DNA of 5,853 nt from RYN-431 sp036388295. Its GTDB lineage: Bacteria > Planctomycetota > Phycisphaerae > Tepidisphaerales > Tepidisphaeraceae. Every line of letters starts with the position of its first letter. Position 1 is the first letter of the stretch. The notes beneath the pieces were generated by a model, which did no database searches, was not told the DNA's origin, and saw only the letters and a program-made list of their open reading frames with translations. The position numbers were made by a program, and so were the translations under genes. The stretch lies in assembly GCA_036388295.1 (NCBI GenBank), contig DASVSC010000246.1:1-5853 (forward strand), given 5' to 3'. Of this stretch, positions 1-5,853 are shown in pieces.

Positions 1-266
1 CGACGCTGCTGGTGCTGCTGGGCGTGGCATTGCTGATTGGCGTCGTGGCGGTCGTGCGCAAACGGTTCAACGCCCCCGACCCGAACGACCCCGGCGGCGG
101 CTTTTCCCTCGGCGGCCTACGCGACCTGGTCCGCCAGGGAAAGATGACCCAGGCGGAATACGACCAGGCTAAGGCGCAGATCGTCGCCGCCACGCACCGC
201 CGCACCGCCGAGGAGGCACGGGCGAAGGCCGAGGCGGCGAAACGGCCGCCGCTGTCGGACGTTTAG
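1..266 (+). CDS. Small membrane protein with C-terminal SHOCT-like domain (5' partial)
   Basis: The reading frame is open from the left edge (first full codon at 3) to the TAG at 264-266, so the true start probably lies upstream. A GTG at 12 could begin an 84-residue product, but no Shine-Dalgarno is visible before it and the hydrophobic run already starts ahead of it. Counting from that GTG, residues 1-15 are a transmembrane helix (LLGVALLIGVVAVV) followed by RKR, which by the positive-inside rule places the C-terminus in the cytoplasm. A Pro/Gly/Asp-rich linker follows (about 21-34). Residues 35-59 (LRDLVRQGKMTQAEYDQAKAQI) match the SHOCT pattern: Leu-rich helix, basic residue plus Gly, hydrophobic-Thr, acidic/aromatic, then Lys-containing helix. 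The last 25 residues are an Ala/Lys/Arg/Glu helix. SHOCT modules are short oligomerisation or interaction tails on many bacterial membrane proteins. No enzymatic role is visible, and the specific function is unknown. Confidence 0.7.
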   Translation, partial: TLLVLLGVALLIGVVAVVRKRFNAPDPNDPGGGFSLGGLRDLVRQGKMTQAEYDQAKAQIVAATHRRTAEEARAKAEAAKRPPLSDV

Positions 267-273
267 GTGTCCG
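256..273 (+). terminator. Weak hairpin over the stop codon of the SHOCT gene
   Basis: CGGAC (256-260) pairs perfectly with GTCCG (269-273), and two G-U wobbles could extend the stem inward. The loop contains the TAG stop. It is followed by TCGTTTG, which is only mildly T-rich, so this is at best a weak intrinsic terminator. A 5-bp stem can easily arise by chance in GC-rich DNA. Confidence 0.2.
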
Positions 274-277
274 TCGT

Positions 278-307
278 TTGACCGCGATGCGCGACAGGCG
301 GTATTCT
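278..307 (+). promoter_or_regulatory. Sigma70-type promoter for the propeller lipoprotein gene
   Basis: TTGACC at 278-283 matches the -35 consensus at five of six bases. After an 18-nt spacer comes TATTCT at 302-307, four of six for the -10 box. Transcription would begin near 313-315, giving a leader of about 30 nt before the TTG start at 344. A second GTATTCT lies at 318-324, repeating 301-307, but it has no -35 at proper distance. The location upstream of a good Shine-Dalgarno supports the call. No operator is obvious. Confidence 0.5.
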
Positions 308-327
308 CAAGCGGTACGTATTCTTTT

Positions 328-337
328 AGGCGAGGAG
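328..337 (+). promoter_or_regulatory. Shine-Dalgarno site deciding the TTG start at 344
   Basis: AGGCGAGGAG ends six bases before the TTG at 344-346. It is the only purine-rich ribosome-binding-like site in this leader. It selects a start that yields a compact lipoprotein signal peptide, in preference to the in-frame TTG at 278 or ATG at 287. Confidence 0.55.
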
Positions 338-343
338 CTGCTT

Positions 344-1498
344 TTGACACGCACCCGGTTGACGTTGACCCTGCTCGCGGCCGCGTTGTGCGGCTGCAAG
401 ACCACCCAAACCGTAACTCGCCAGCCCGTCGGCGACATTGCGCCCGGCGCTTTCCAGGTCGCCTGGACCATAGACGCCAAGGCCACCGCGCCGACCGCGT
501 TCTATTTCCTTGAGAACACGATCTTCATTTACGAAAAAGGGAATGTCGTCAGCGCTTACGACATTAATGGCGGTCTGAAGTTCCGCACCACGGTGGGCGA
601 GGCGGGCGATCTGGTCGGCATGCCGATCGTGCAGCCCGACCGCGTGATCTTCCCTACCAGCGGCGCGCTCGATCTCTACACGCCCTCCGGCGTCAAGACC
701 AAAGCCCTCACCCTGCCACAGCCGATTCGTTCGCCGGGCGTGGTGGTGGGCGATTCGGTGTTCGTCGGCACTGACTCCGACACCGGCGGCCGCCTGGCGT
801 CGATCAATCTCACACGCTCTTACAACGTCTACAACTGGACGGTGCTGACCGGCATCATCAACACCAAGCCGGTGATCTTCGACAACACGATTTACTGTGC
901 GACCGAGGACGGCCGCGTCTACGCCATCACGCAGGACAAGGCGCCGCTCTGGGGCCCGGGCCCGGAAATGCCGGACGGCCTGTTCCACGCCGACGGCAAA
1001 ATTATCGCGCCGATCAAAGCCGACGAGGGTGGCGTCTATGTGCCGTCCACCGACACGAAGCTCTACTGCCTGGCCCCCAACACCGGGCGCATGCGGTGGC
1101 AATACTTCGCGGGCGTGCCGCTGACGACCAGCCCGACGATTACTGCCGACACGGTTTACCAATACGTTCCTGGTTCGGGCATCGTCGCGCTGCCGAAAAA
1201 ATCGTTGGAGCGGACGGCGGTTGCCAAGTGGTCGTTCGACAGCGGCAAACAGGTGCTGGCCGACGACGGCCGATACGCGTACATCCTCGATAACGGCAAC
1301 GCCATCGTCGCCGTAAGCAAGGCAGACGGCACGGCCGCGTTCCGCACCCAGCGCAACGACATCAGCCAGGCCGTCACCAACCCGGACCCGAAGAACCCGG
1401 CCGCGTTCGTGCTGACCAAGAGCGGCCAGTTGCTGTGCATCACGCCGGTTCTCAAAACCGGCGTGGTCGGCCAGTTGGCGATGCTGACTGGCGACTGA
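344..1498 (+). CDS. PQQ/BamB-like beta-propeller lipoprotein
   Basis: Predicted 384-residue lipoprotein acting outside the cytoplasmic membrane. From the TTG at 344 it begins MTRTRLTLTLLAAALCGC: basic n-region, Leu/Ala core, and a lipobox LCGC with Cys18 as the likely lipidated residue. The frame stays open upstream to a TTG at 278, but that codon is the -35 hexamer and would add a polar extension ahead of the signal peptide. The mature part shows eight blade-end motifs of the form hydrophobic-x-A/C-hydrophobic...G...W/F, starting near residues 71, 108, 151, 192, 240, 280, 321 and 363 (e.g. AYDINGGLKF, VYAITQDKAPLW, LYCLAPNTGRMRW). This is about one per 41 residues, as expected for an eight-bladed PQQ-like propeller. 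I see no dehydrogenase catalytic set, so a scaffold or binding role is likelier than an enzyme. The fold resembles BamB of the outer-membrane assembly complex, but planctomycetes hold many such paralogues, so BamB identity is not established. It is followed by a 73-nt gap. Confidence 0.85.
   Translation: MTRTRLTLTLLAAALCGCKTTQTVTRQPVGDIAPGAFQVAWTIDAKATAPTAFYFLENTIFIYEKGNVVSAYDINGGLKFRTTVGEAGDLVGMPIVQPDRVIFPTSGALDLYTPSGVKTKALTLPQPIRSPGVVVGDSVFVGTDSDTGGRLASINLTRSYNVYNWTVLTGIINTKPVIFDNTIYCATEDGRVYAITQDKAPLWGPGPEMPDGLFHADGKIIAPIKADEGGVYVPSTDTKLYCLAPNTGRMRWQYFAGVPLTTSPTITADTVYQYVPGSGIVALPKKSLERTAVAKWSFDSGKQVLADDGRYAYILDNGNAIVAVSKADGTAAFRTQRNDISQAVTNPDPKNPAAFVLTKSGQLLCITPVLKTGVVGQLAMLTGD
1439..1467 (+). 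other. Strong hairpin inside the 3' end of the propeller gene
   Basis: CACGCCGGTT (1441-1450) and AACCGGCGTG (1456-1465) form a perfect 10-bp inverted repeat around a 5-nt loop. One wobble pair (1440/1466) and an A-T pair (1439/1467) extend it to 12. It lies within the coding sequence, about 30 nt before the stop. No T-tract follows, so it is not a standard intrinsic terminator. It could protect the mRNA 3' end or slow transcription, or it may be a by-product of coding sequence. Confidence 0.4.
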
Positions 1499-1556
1499 CG
1501 CGCACCCAATTTCTGCCGGCGGCAGCAATGTTGCGGACGACGGCGGACGGGCCGGG

Positions 1557-1571
1557 TGATACGATGAGGCT
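1557..1571 (+). promoter_or_regulatory. Extended -10 element, leaderless-type, before the HEAT/TPR gene
   Basis: TGA TACGAT at 1557-1565 fits an extended -10 (TGn plus TAnnnT, four of six consensus bases). The hexamer ends exactly six bases before the ATG at 1572, which would place the transcription start on or next to the A of ATG. A GAGG at 1566-1569 is only two bases from the ATG, too close for a normal Shine-Dalgarno. No good -35 lies 16-18 bases upstream; TTGCGG at 1531-1536 is too far away. Confidence 0.4.
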
Positions 1572-3317
1572 ATGCCTCGCGCCACACGGTTCCGCCGCGT
1601 TTGCCTCAGCCTGACGGCCCTGATCGCCCTGGGGGCCGGCCCCGCCACCGCGCCGGCCGACGAATCGATCGACGCACTGATTTCCCGGCTCGGCGACACC
1701 GAGCCGCACGCCCGGCAGTCGGCTTACGAACGCTTGTCGGCGCTCGGGCAGAAGGCCGTCCCCGCCCTGCGCGCCGCCGCCCGCGGCCCCCGCCCGGCCG
1801 TCGCCGATGCCGCGGCGGATCTGCTGCTGAAGGGCAACTGGTTCAGGGCCGCCGACGCCCCGTCGGTCCGCCTCCTCCTGATCGGCTACGGCCTGCTGCC
1901 GCCGGCCGAGCGGGCGAGCGTGGTCCAGAAGATTATTGAAAAACGCCTGCCGAACTACCGAGCCGTCGCGCTGCGCGTGCTGATGCAGGACCCGGCGGAC
2001 GAGGTCGCCTGGACGGCGTTAGACGCTGCACGGTTCAGGCCCGATGCCGAGTGGGAATCACTTCTGACCGCTACGGGCCCCGACGCGCTCCCGCCGGCGC
2101 TGCGCCTGTTGCTCGCCCGCTCCAAGCACGCCCGCGGCGACGCCGTGGCCGCCGTCGAACTCATCCAACGCGTCCTGGAACAGGAACGCGATCGGCCGAC
2201 GGCGACGGCGCAGCAACTGGCTTGGCCGAATCGCGTTCTTCTCGAATCGGAATCGCGCCCTGATCGCTACGCCGAGTCGGCCGGCCGGCTGCGTGAGATG
2301 CTGGACCGTGCCGATGACGACGACGGCGACCGCGCCGCCATGGTCGACCAACTGCTCGACCTGCACGCCCGCCACGGCCCGCTGCCGGGATTTGCGGCGG
2401 ACTTGAAGCGCGCCGACGCGGACGCCGAAAGCCGTGCCGGATTCTCGCTCGCGATAGCCGCCGACCGCATCGGCTTGCCAGAGGCCGGCGCCGCATTGAT
2501 GCAGGCGGCTTTGCGGGAACGCCCCGACGAGACCGACGTCGATCGCGCCGCGCGTCTGTTCGACACCGGCACCGCGCTTCAGACGGCCGGGCAGCTCGAC
2601 GCCGCCTGCCGCGTGTACGAAGACATCACGCGCGTCGACACCGCACCGCTCCGCGGCAGGGTCATGATCGCTTACGTCCGGCTGAGCGAGTTGCACGGCC
2701 ATGCCGACCGACCGGCGTTGGCCGGCGACGCGCTGCAACGTGCGCTGGACCGGCAGGATTCACCGCTGTCCGTCCGGCGCAACGGCAAGTCCGAGTTGTG
2801 GTCGCTCGAAGACGAGCAAGCGCGCATCTACTGGTATTACCTGCTCGACGCCCAGGCCCGCGGCGACACGGCCGCCGCTCGAAAGCAGGCGCGGCTGATC
2901 CTGGCGAGCGGTTCCACGGAGAGCGGGCAATTCCTGGACGTCTTGCCGACGCTTCAGACGGCCGCCGGGCCGGACGAAATCGACGCCTACTTCACCCGCG
3001 TGTTCGACCGGTCCAAGCGACAGCTGGACGAGTCGCCCGACGAAGCGGTGTATTACAACGACCTGGCGTGGCTGTGCGCGCGGTCCGACCGCCGGCTGCC
3101 CGACGCGCTGCGGTGGGCCACGAAGGCCGTGGAAATGTCGCCGGACGAGTCGGCGTTTCTCGACACGCTCGCGGAGGCGAAGTTTCGCAGCGGGCAGGTG
3201 CAGGAAGCGATCGACCTCGAAATCAAAGCCCTCGCGAACGACCCGGACGACGCCGACTTCATGCGCAAGCAACTCGACCGCTTCCGCGCCGCGGCCGCCA
3301 CTCGGCCGGCGAACTGA
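1572..3317 (+). CDS. Exported HEAT/TPR repeat protein
   Basis: Predicted 581-residue protein, probably secreted or periplasmic. Residues 1-29 form a Sec-type signal peptide: basic start (RATRFRR), hydrophobic core LSLTALIALGAG, and an Ala-rich cleavage region near 24-29. No lipobox is seen. Residues about 32-88 (DALISRLGDTEPHARQSAYE, then ALGQKAVPALRAAA) form a HEAT-like helical pair of the kind found in many planctomycete proteins. The middle is helical and Ala/Arg/Asp-rich with degenerate TPR-like units, the clearest at about 329-355 (TGTALQTAGQLDAACRVYED). The C-terminus holds two better TPRs at about 496-566 (NDLAWLCARS, DALRWATKAVEMSPD, FLDTLAEAKFRSGQVQEAID). These are protein-interaction modules with no catalytic motif, so it is probably a scaffold whose partner is unknown. 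The ATG at 1572 is chosen because it gives the intact signal peptide and sits six bases after a -10-like box. The gene lies 73 nt after the propeller gene and 115 nt before the permease. Confidence 0.85.
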   Translation: MPRATRFRRVCLSLTALIALGAGPATAPADESIDALISRLGDTEPHARQSAYERLSALGQKAVPALRAAARGPRPAVADAAADLLLKGNWFRAADAPSVRLLLIGYGLLPPAERASVVQKIIEKRLPNYRAVALRVLMQDPADEVAWTALDAARFRPDAEWESLLTATGPDALPPALRLLLARSKHARGDAVAAVELIQRVLEQERDRPTATAQQLAWPNRVLLESESRPDRYAESAGRLREMLDRADDDDGDRAAMVDQLLDLHARHGPLPGFAADLKRADADAESRAGFSLAIAADRIGLPEAGAALMQAALRERPDETDVDRAARLFDTGTALQTAGQLDAACRVYEDITRVDTAPLRGRVMIAYVRLSELHGHADRPALAGDALQRALDRQDSPLSVRRNGKSELWSLEDEQARIYWYYLLDAQARGDTAAARKQARLILASGSTESGQFLDVLPTLQTAAGPDEIDAYFTRVFDRSKRQLDESPDEAVYYNDLAWLCARSDRRLPDALRWATKAVEMSPDESAFLDTLAEAKFRSGQVQEAIDLEIKALANDPDDADFMRKQLDRFRAAAATRPAN

Positions 3318-3344
3318 GGGACGACGAAAATCTGCCAGCCGCAT

Positions 3345-3375
3345 GTTCTCGGCGCGACGTGCGGGCCGGTAGAAC
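3345..3375 (+). other. Imperfect hairpin downstream of the HEAT/TPR gene
   Basis: GTTCT (3345-3349) pairs with AGAAC (3371-3375), and the adjoining CGGC (3350-3353) pairs with GCCG (3365-3368). This gives nine pairs with a 2-nt bulge (3369-3370) and an 11-nt loop. It begins 28 nt after the TGA of the HEAT/TPR gene, where a terminator would be expected, but no T-run follows. It may act in 3'-end formation or may be chance in GC-rich sequence. Confidence 0.3.
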
Positions 3376-3377
3376 CA

Positions 3378-3400
3378 TTGAAAGCACTCCCCCGTTTCAA
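3378..3400. repeat. Short inverted repeat upstream of the permease
   Basis: TTGAAA (3378-3383) and TTTCAA (3395-3400) are perfect inverted 6-mers separated by 11 nt. Their centre is about 44 bases before the permease ATG, and the right arm covers the likely -35 region. This is the geometry of a small dimeric-repressor operator. No regulator gene is visible, and a repeat this short could be chance. Confidence 0.25.
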
Positions 3401-3420
3401 CAGCAGCGGCCACCGCCCGC

Positions 3421-3432
3421 TAGAATCGTTTT
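3421..3432 (+). promoter_or_regulatory. TAGAAT -10 box, leaderless-type, before the permease
   Basis: TAGAAT at 3421-3426 matches the -10 consensus at five of six bases and is followed by exactly six bases (CGTTTT) and then ATG at 3433. Transcription would start at or beside the ATG. No Shine-Dalgarno is present; the bases before ATG are T-rich. The -35 is poor: TTCAAC at 3396-3401 matches three of six with a 19-nt spacer. Confidence 0.5.
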
Positions 3433-5853
3433 ATGCTCCTTTCGCTGGTGTTGAAGAATCTGGCCGCCCGTAAGACGCGCACCGTGCTGACGGGCCTGGC
3501 CATCGCGGCGTCCGTCGCGCTCGTCGTTGCGATGACGAGCGGCATCGCGGCATTCCAGAACGCGGCCTTGGGGTTCATGGACCGCTACATGGGCGCGGTC
3601 GACGCCGAAGTGCGCATGCCCGGGCAAGGCAGCGGATTGGATGAGAAGCTGCTAACCGACCTGCGTGCCGACCCGGCCTTGAAGCGCGTGATGCCGCGAC
3701 TGAGCGGGGATGCACCAGTCGGCGGCGACAAGCCGAGCGTGTTCGGCAACCGCGTAACGCTGAACGGCGTCGACCGAAAATCCGACCCGACGCTAGATTG
3801 GATGCGCCTCGACGCCGGCCGATGGTTCGAACAGGGTGAGCGCGGCGTGGTGATCGACCAGGGCTTGGCGCAACAGGCCAAATTGAAGATCGGCGACGCG
3901 TTCAAAACCAATGGCGCTCATGGCCCGCTGGAATTAACGATCACCGGCATCGTCCACAAACCCGGCCCGTTCGCGGCTTTCACGCAATCGGCGTACGCGC
4001 CGATCGAGGTCGTGCAGGATTTTCTGTTCGGCCCGGGCAGTCCGAAACGCTACAGCCTGCTGCGGCTGCAATTCGCGGAAGGCGCGAACGGCGACGAGTT
4101 CATCAGCCGTTGGACGCCGCGGGTGAAAGAGTCGGCGAACCAGGCCAAGTTGAGTTTGACGCGTCAAAGCCGCGACGACATGCAAAAGAACTTCTTCGGC
4201 CTGCGCCTGCTGTCGATGCTCGGCGGCGCCGTCACGATGGTGTCGGCGGCGTTCATCATCATCGCCACGTTGTCGATGGGCGTGGCCGAGCGGCAGCGCA
4301 CGCTGGCGATGCTGCGGGCCGTCGGCGCGAGCAAAGCGCGCATTGCCAAGCTCGTGGTGATGGAAGGGTTCGGCCTGGGCGTCGTTGGCGTGCTGATCGG
4401 CGTGCCGCTGGGGTTCGGCTTCAGCATCATCCTGTCCCTGATCCTGCGGCAATGGTTCGAGATCACCCCGACGCTGGACTGGTTGGGCGTGCTGGGATCG
4501 ACACTCGTCACGCTGGTGACCGCCGTTCTCGCCAGCCTGCTGCCGGCGTGGCAGGCGTCGCGGGTGGACCCGTTGGAAGCCCTGGCCGCCGTGGCAAAGC
4601 CAGCACCGATCGGGCCGCCGGTCTGGGCGACGCTGGCGGGCTTGTGCATTGCGGCCATTGATCCGCTGCTGCTGCACGCCCCGCTGCCCGACTGGCACGA
4701 GCGTGAGATCCGCTTCTACGGCCATTTCATCATCGGTTTGCCGGCGCTGATGATCGGATTTTTCCTGCTCGCCCCGCTGTTCGTCTGGACCGTCGGCTTT
4801 ATGTTCGGCCCGCTGCTGGCGTGGGTTTTACGCGTGCCAGTCGCGATCGTCCGTCAGCAGTTCGTCGCCGGCCTGTGGCGGCTGGCGGGCACGTGCGCGG
4901 CGCTGATGGTCGGCATCGCCACGCTCACCGTGATGCAGGTGCAGGGCCGCTCGGCGCTGGCGAGTTGGAAGCTGCCGGACAAGTTCCCGGACGTGTTTAT
5001 CTTCACGAAATCGCTCGGCGGACTGTCGCCGGCGCAGCAGGAGAAGATCCGCGCCTCGCCGAGCCTGATTGCGGACGACGTGATGCCCGTCGGCACCTTT
5101 TCGCCGGAAGTCGGCGGCGGCATCCTCGGCCTGCTCGGCACGCGGATGCCGGGCAACACCATGTTCGTGGCCGTCGACCCAGACCGCGCGTTTCGCCTGA
5201 TGGAACTGGAGTTTCGCCAGGGTTCCGCCGCCGACGCGACGCGCTTGCTGAACCAAGGCCGCCACCTGCTGATCACGGACGAACTGCACCGTCTGAAGAA
5301 CCTGAACGTCGGCGACAAGTTCCCGCTGAAGAACAGCAAGAAAGAGACGATCGAGTTCACTGTAGCCGGCGTGGTCTGGTCGCCGGGCATCGACGTGATG
5401 GTCAGCACCTTTGACGTGCAGCAGCAATTCGAACAGCAGAGCATGGCCTGCGTGTTCGGGTCGCTCGCCGACGCGAAAACGTTTTTCGGCGTCGAGAACG
5501 TGTTCATCATGAGCGCGAACTTCAGCAAACTTGGCGTGCCGAAAGAGTCGCTGGTGAATCGCCTGCGCGAGGACCTCGGCGACGGCTCATTGTTCGTCGC
5601 AGACGTGCGGGAACTCAAAAGCAAGATCGAAGGCGGTATGGGCCACCTGCTGACCGCGGCGAGCGCGGTGGCGTGGGCGGCGCTGGCGGTCGCGTCGCTG
5701 GGCGTGGCGAATACGATCATCGCCGGCATCCGCACGCGCATGTGGCAGTTCGGCATCCTGCGGTCCGTCGGCCTGCTGCGCGGCGTGCTGCTGCGCATCG
5801 TGCTGGCCGAGGCGGTGCTGCTGGGCCTGGCGGGCGCGGCCATGGGGCTGGCG
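3433..5853 (+). CDS. FtsX/MacB-family ABC transporter permease (3' partial)
   Basis: The frame is open from ATG 3433 to the window edge: 807 codons with no stop. It is a membrane subunit of an ABC system built from two FtsX-type modules, like the ten-helix DUF214/YbbP-type permeases. The N-terminus has the usual basic start (NLAARKTRTVLTGLAIAA) with TM1 at about 17-36. Residues about 40-255 are a MacB-like extracytoplasmic domain. The first FtsX core spans about 261-385, with TM2 (261-281), the coupling segment ERQRTLAMLRAVGASKARI (about 286-304), TM3 (310-333), TM4 (350-371), and the typical ending PAWQASRVDPLEAL (371-384). TM5 and TM6 follow at about 393-412 and 430-452, and TM7 at about 480-500. 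A second extracytoplasmic domain covers about 505-735. TM8 is at about 740-765, then FGILRSVGLLRGVLLRIVLA and the start of TM9. The rest of TM9 and TM10, roughly 50-60 residues, should lie beyond the window. Such permeases act with a separate ATPase in lipoprotein, lipid or peptide export or in mechanotransmission. The substrate cannot be assigned, and no ATPase gene is visible here. Confidence 0.93.
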   Translation, partial: MLLSLVLKNLAARKTRTVLTGLAIAASVALVVAMTSGIAAFQNAALGFMDRYMGAVDAEVRMPGQGSGLDEKLLTDLRADPALKRVMPRLSGDAPVGGDKPSVFGNRVTLNGVDRKSDPTLDWMRLDAGRWFEQGERGVVIDQGLAQQAKLKIGDAFKTNGAHGPLELTITGIVHKPGPFAAFTQSAYAPIEVVQDFLFGPGSPKRYSLLRLQFAEGANGDEFISRWTPRVKESANQAKLSLTRQSRDDMQKNFFGLRLLSMLGGAVTMVSAAFIIIATLSMGVAERQRTLAMLRAVGASKARIAKLVVMEGFGLGVVGVLIGVPLGFGFSIILSLILRQWFEITPTLDWLGVLGSTLVTLVTAVLASLLPAWQASRVDPLEALAAVAKPAPIGPPVWATLAGLCIAAIDPLLLHAPLPDWHEREIRFYGHFIIGLPALMIGFFLLAPLFVWTVGFMFGPLLAWVLRVPVAIVRQQFVAGLWRLAGTCAALMVGIATLTVMQVQGRSALASWKLPDKFPDVFIFTKSLGGLSPAQQEKIRASPSLIADDVMPVGTFSPEVGGGILGLLGTRMPGNTMFVAVDPDRAFRLMELEFRQGSAADATRLLNQGRHLLITDELHRLKNLNVGDKFPLKNSKKETIEFTVAGVVWSPGIDVMVSTFDVQQQFEQQSMACVFGSLADAKTFFGVENVFIMSANFSKLGVPKESLVNRLREDLGDGSLFVADVRELKSKIEGGMGHLLTAASAVAWAALAVASLGVANTIIAGIRTRMWQFGILRSVGLLRGVLLRIVLAEAVLLGLAGAAMGLA

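Noticed and set aside
952..963. GGGCCCGGGCCC, a perfect 12-bp palindrome
   Set aside because: It simply encodes Gly-Pro-Gly-Pro in a GC-rich gene and shows no second copy or regulatory context.
1513..1525. CTGCC-GGC-GGCAG hairpin after the propeller stop codon, as a terminator
   Set aside because: Only five pairs with a 3-nt loop and no T-tract; too weak to call.
326..1699. A 457-codon open frame on the minus strand opposite the propeller gene
   Set aside because: It is antisense to a gene with clear blade repeats and a signal peptide. Its translation is Arg/Ala/Gly/Val-rich without recognisable motifs, as is usual for antisense frames in GC-rich DNA.
2058..2738. A 226-codon minus-strand frame opposite the HEAT/TPR gene
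   Set aside because: Low-complexity composition, no motif, and complete overlap with a well-supported gene.
3378..3383. TTGAAA as the -35 box of the permease promoter
   Set aside because: It matches five of six bases, but the 37-nt distance to TAGAAT is far too long for one promoter.
2798..3454. A 218-codon plus-strand frame overlapping the end of the HEAT/TPR gene and the permease start
   Set aside because: Arg/Ala-rich translation in an alternative frame with no signal or motif; it conflicts with the TPR repeats in the true frame.
4110..4661. A 183-codon plus-strand frame inside the permease
   Set aside because: A composition-driven frame in Arg/Gly/Ala/His; the permease frame holds the conserved FtsX coupling sequence here.
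4854..5843. A 329-codon minus-strand frame opposite the permease
   Set aside because: It is Ser/Arg/Pro/Ala-rich with no domain, while the opposite strand encodes a textbook FtsX permease throughout.
1..5853. Mobile element, CRISPR, toxin-antitoxin or defence system
   Set aside because: No transposase, regular short-repeat array, small paired genes or nuclease motifs were found on either strand. Composition looks uniform along the window.

Overview
This 5.85-kb window is GC-rich and carries only plus-strand genes. There are four protein genes: a 5'-truncated small membrane protein with a SHOCT-like tail, a lipoprotein predicted to fold as an eight-bladed PQQ/BamB-like beta-propeller, an exported HEAT/TPR repeat protein, and a large FtsX/MacB-type ABC transporter permease that runs off the right edge. 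Secreted repeat proteins, PQQ-like propellers without enzymatic residues, a diderm-style lipobox and high GC together suggest a planctomycete, perhaps of the Phycisphaerae. This is an inference from protein style; the window contains no rRNA or other marker gene.

Layout: 1-266, tail of the SHOCT-type membrane protein; 267-343, short gap with a good sigma70-type promoter and a Shine-Dalgarno; 344-1498, propeller lipoprotein; 1499-1571, gap ending in an extended -10 element directly before the next ATG; 1572-3317, HEAT/TPR protein with a signal peptide; 3318-3432, gap with an imperfect hairpin, a short inverted repeat and a TAGAAT box just before the next ATG; 3433-5853, the permease, open to the window end. 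There is no gene-free stretch over 300 bases. I saw no tRNA, rRNA, CRISPR array, insertion sequence or attachment site.

How the genes fit together: all four products are predicted to sit in or be exported across the cytoplasmic membrane, and they read in one direction. The gaps of 73-115 nt, each with its own promoter-like element, argue for separate transcription units rather than one tightly coupled operon. The permease would need an ATPase partner, which is not in the window. Nothing here proves a shared pathway.

The most notable signal is regulatory. The HEAT/TPR and permease genes both have a TAnnnT hexamer exactly six bases before ATG and no usable Shine-Dalgarno, which is the arrangement expected for leaderless mRNAs. 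The propeller gene instead has a conventional promoter, a leader and a Shine-Dalgarno. I found no convincing evidence of a new defence, mobile or metabolic system; this looks like ordinary chromosomal envelope-related sequence.
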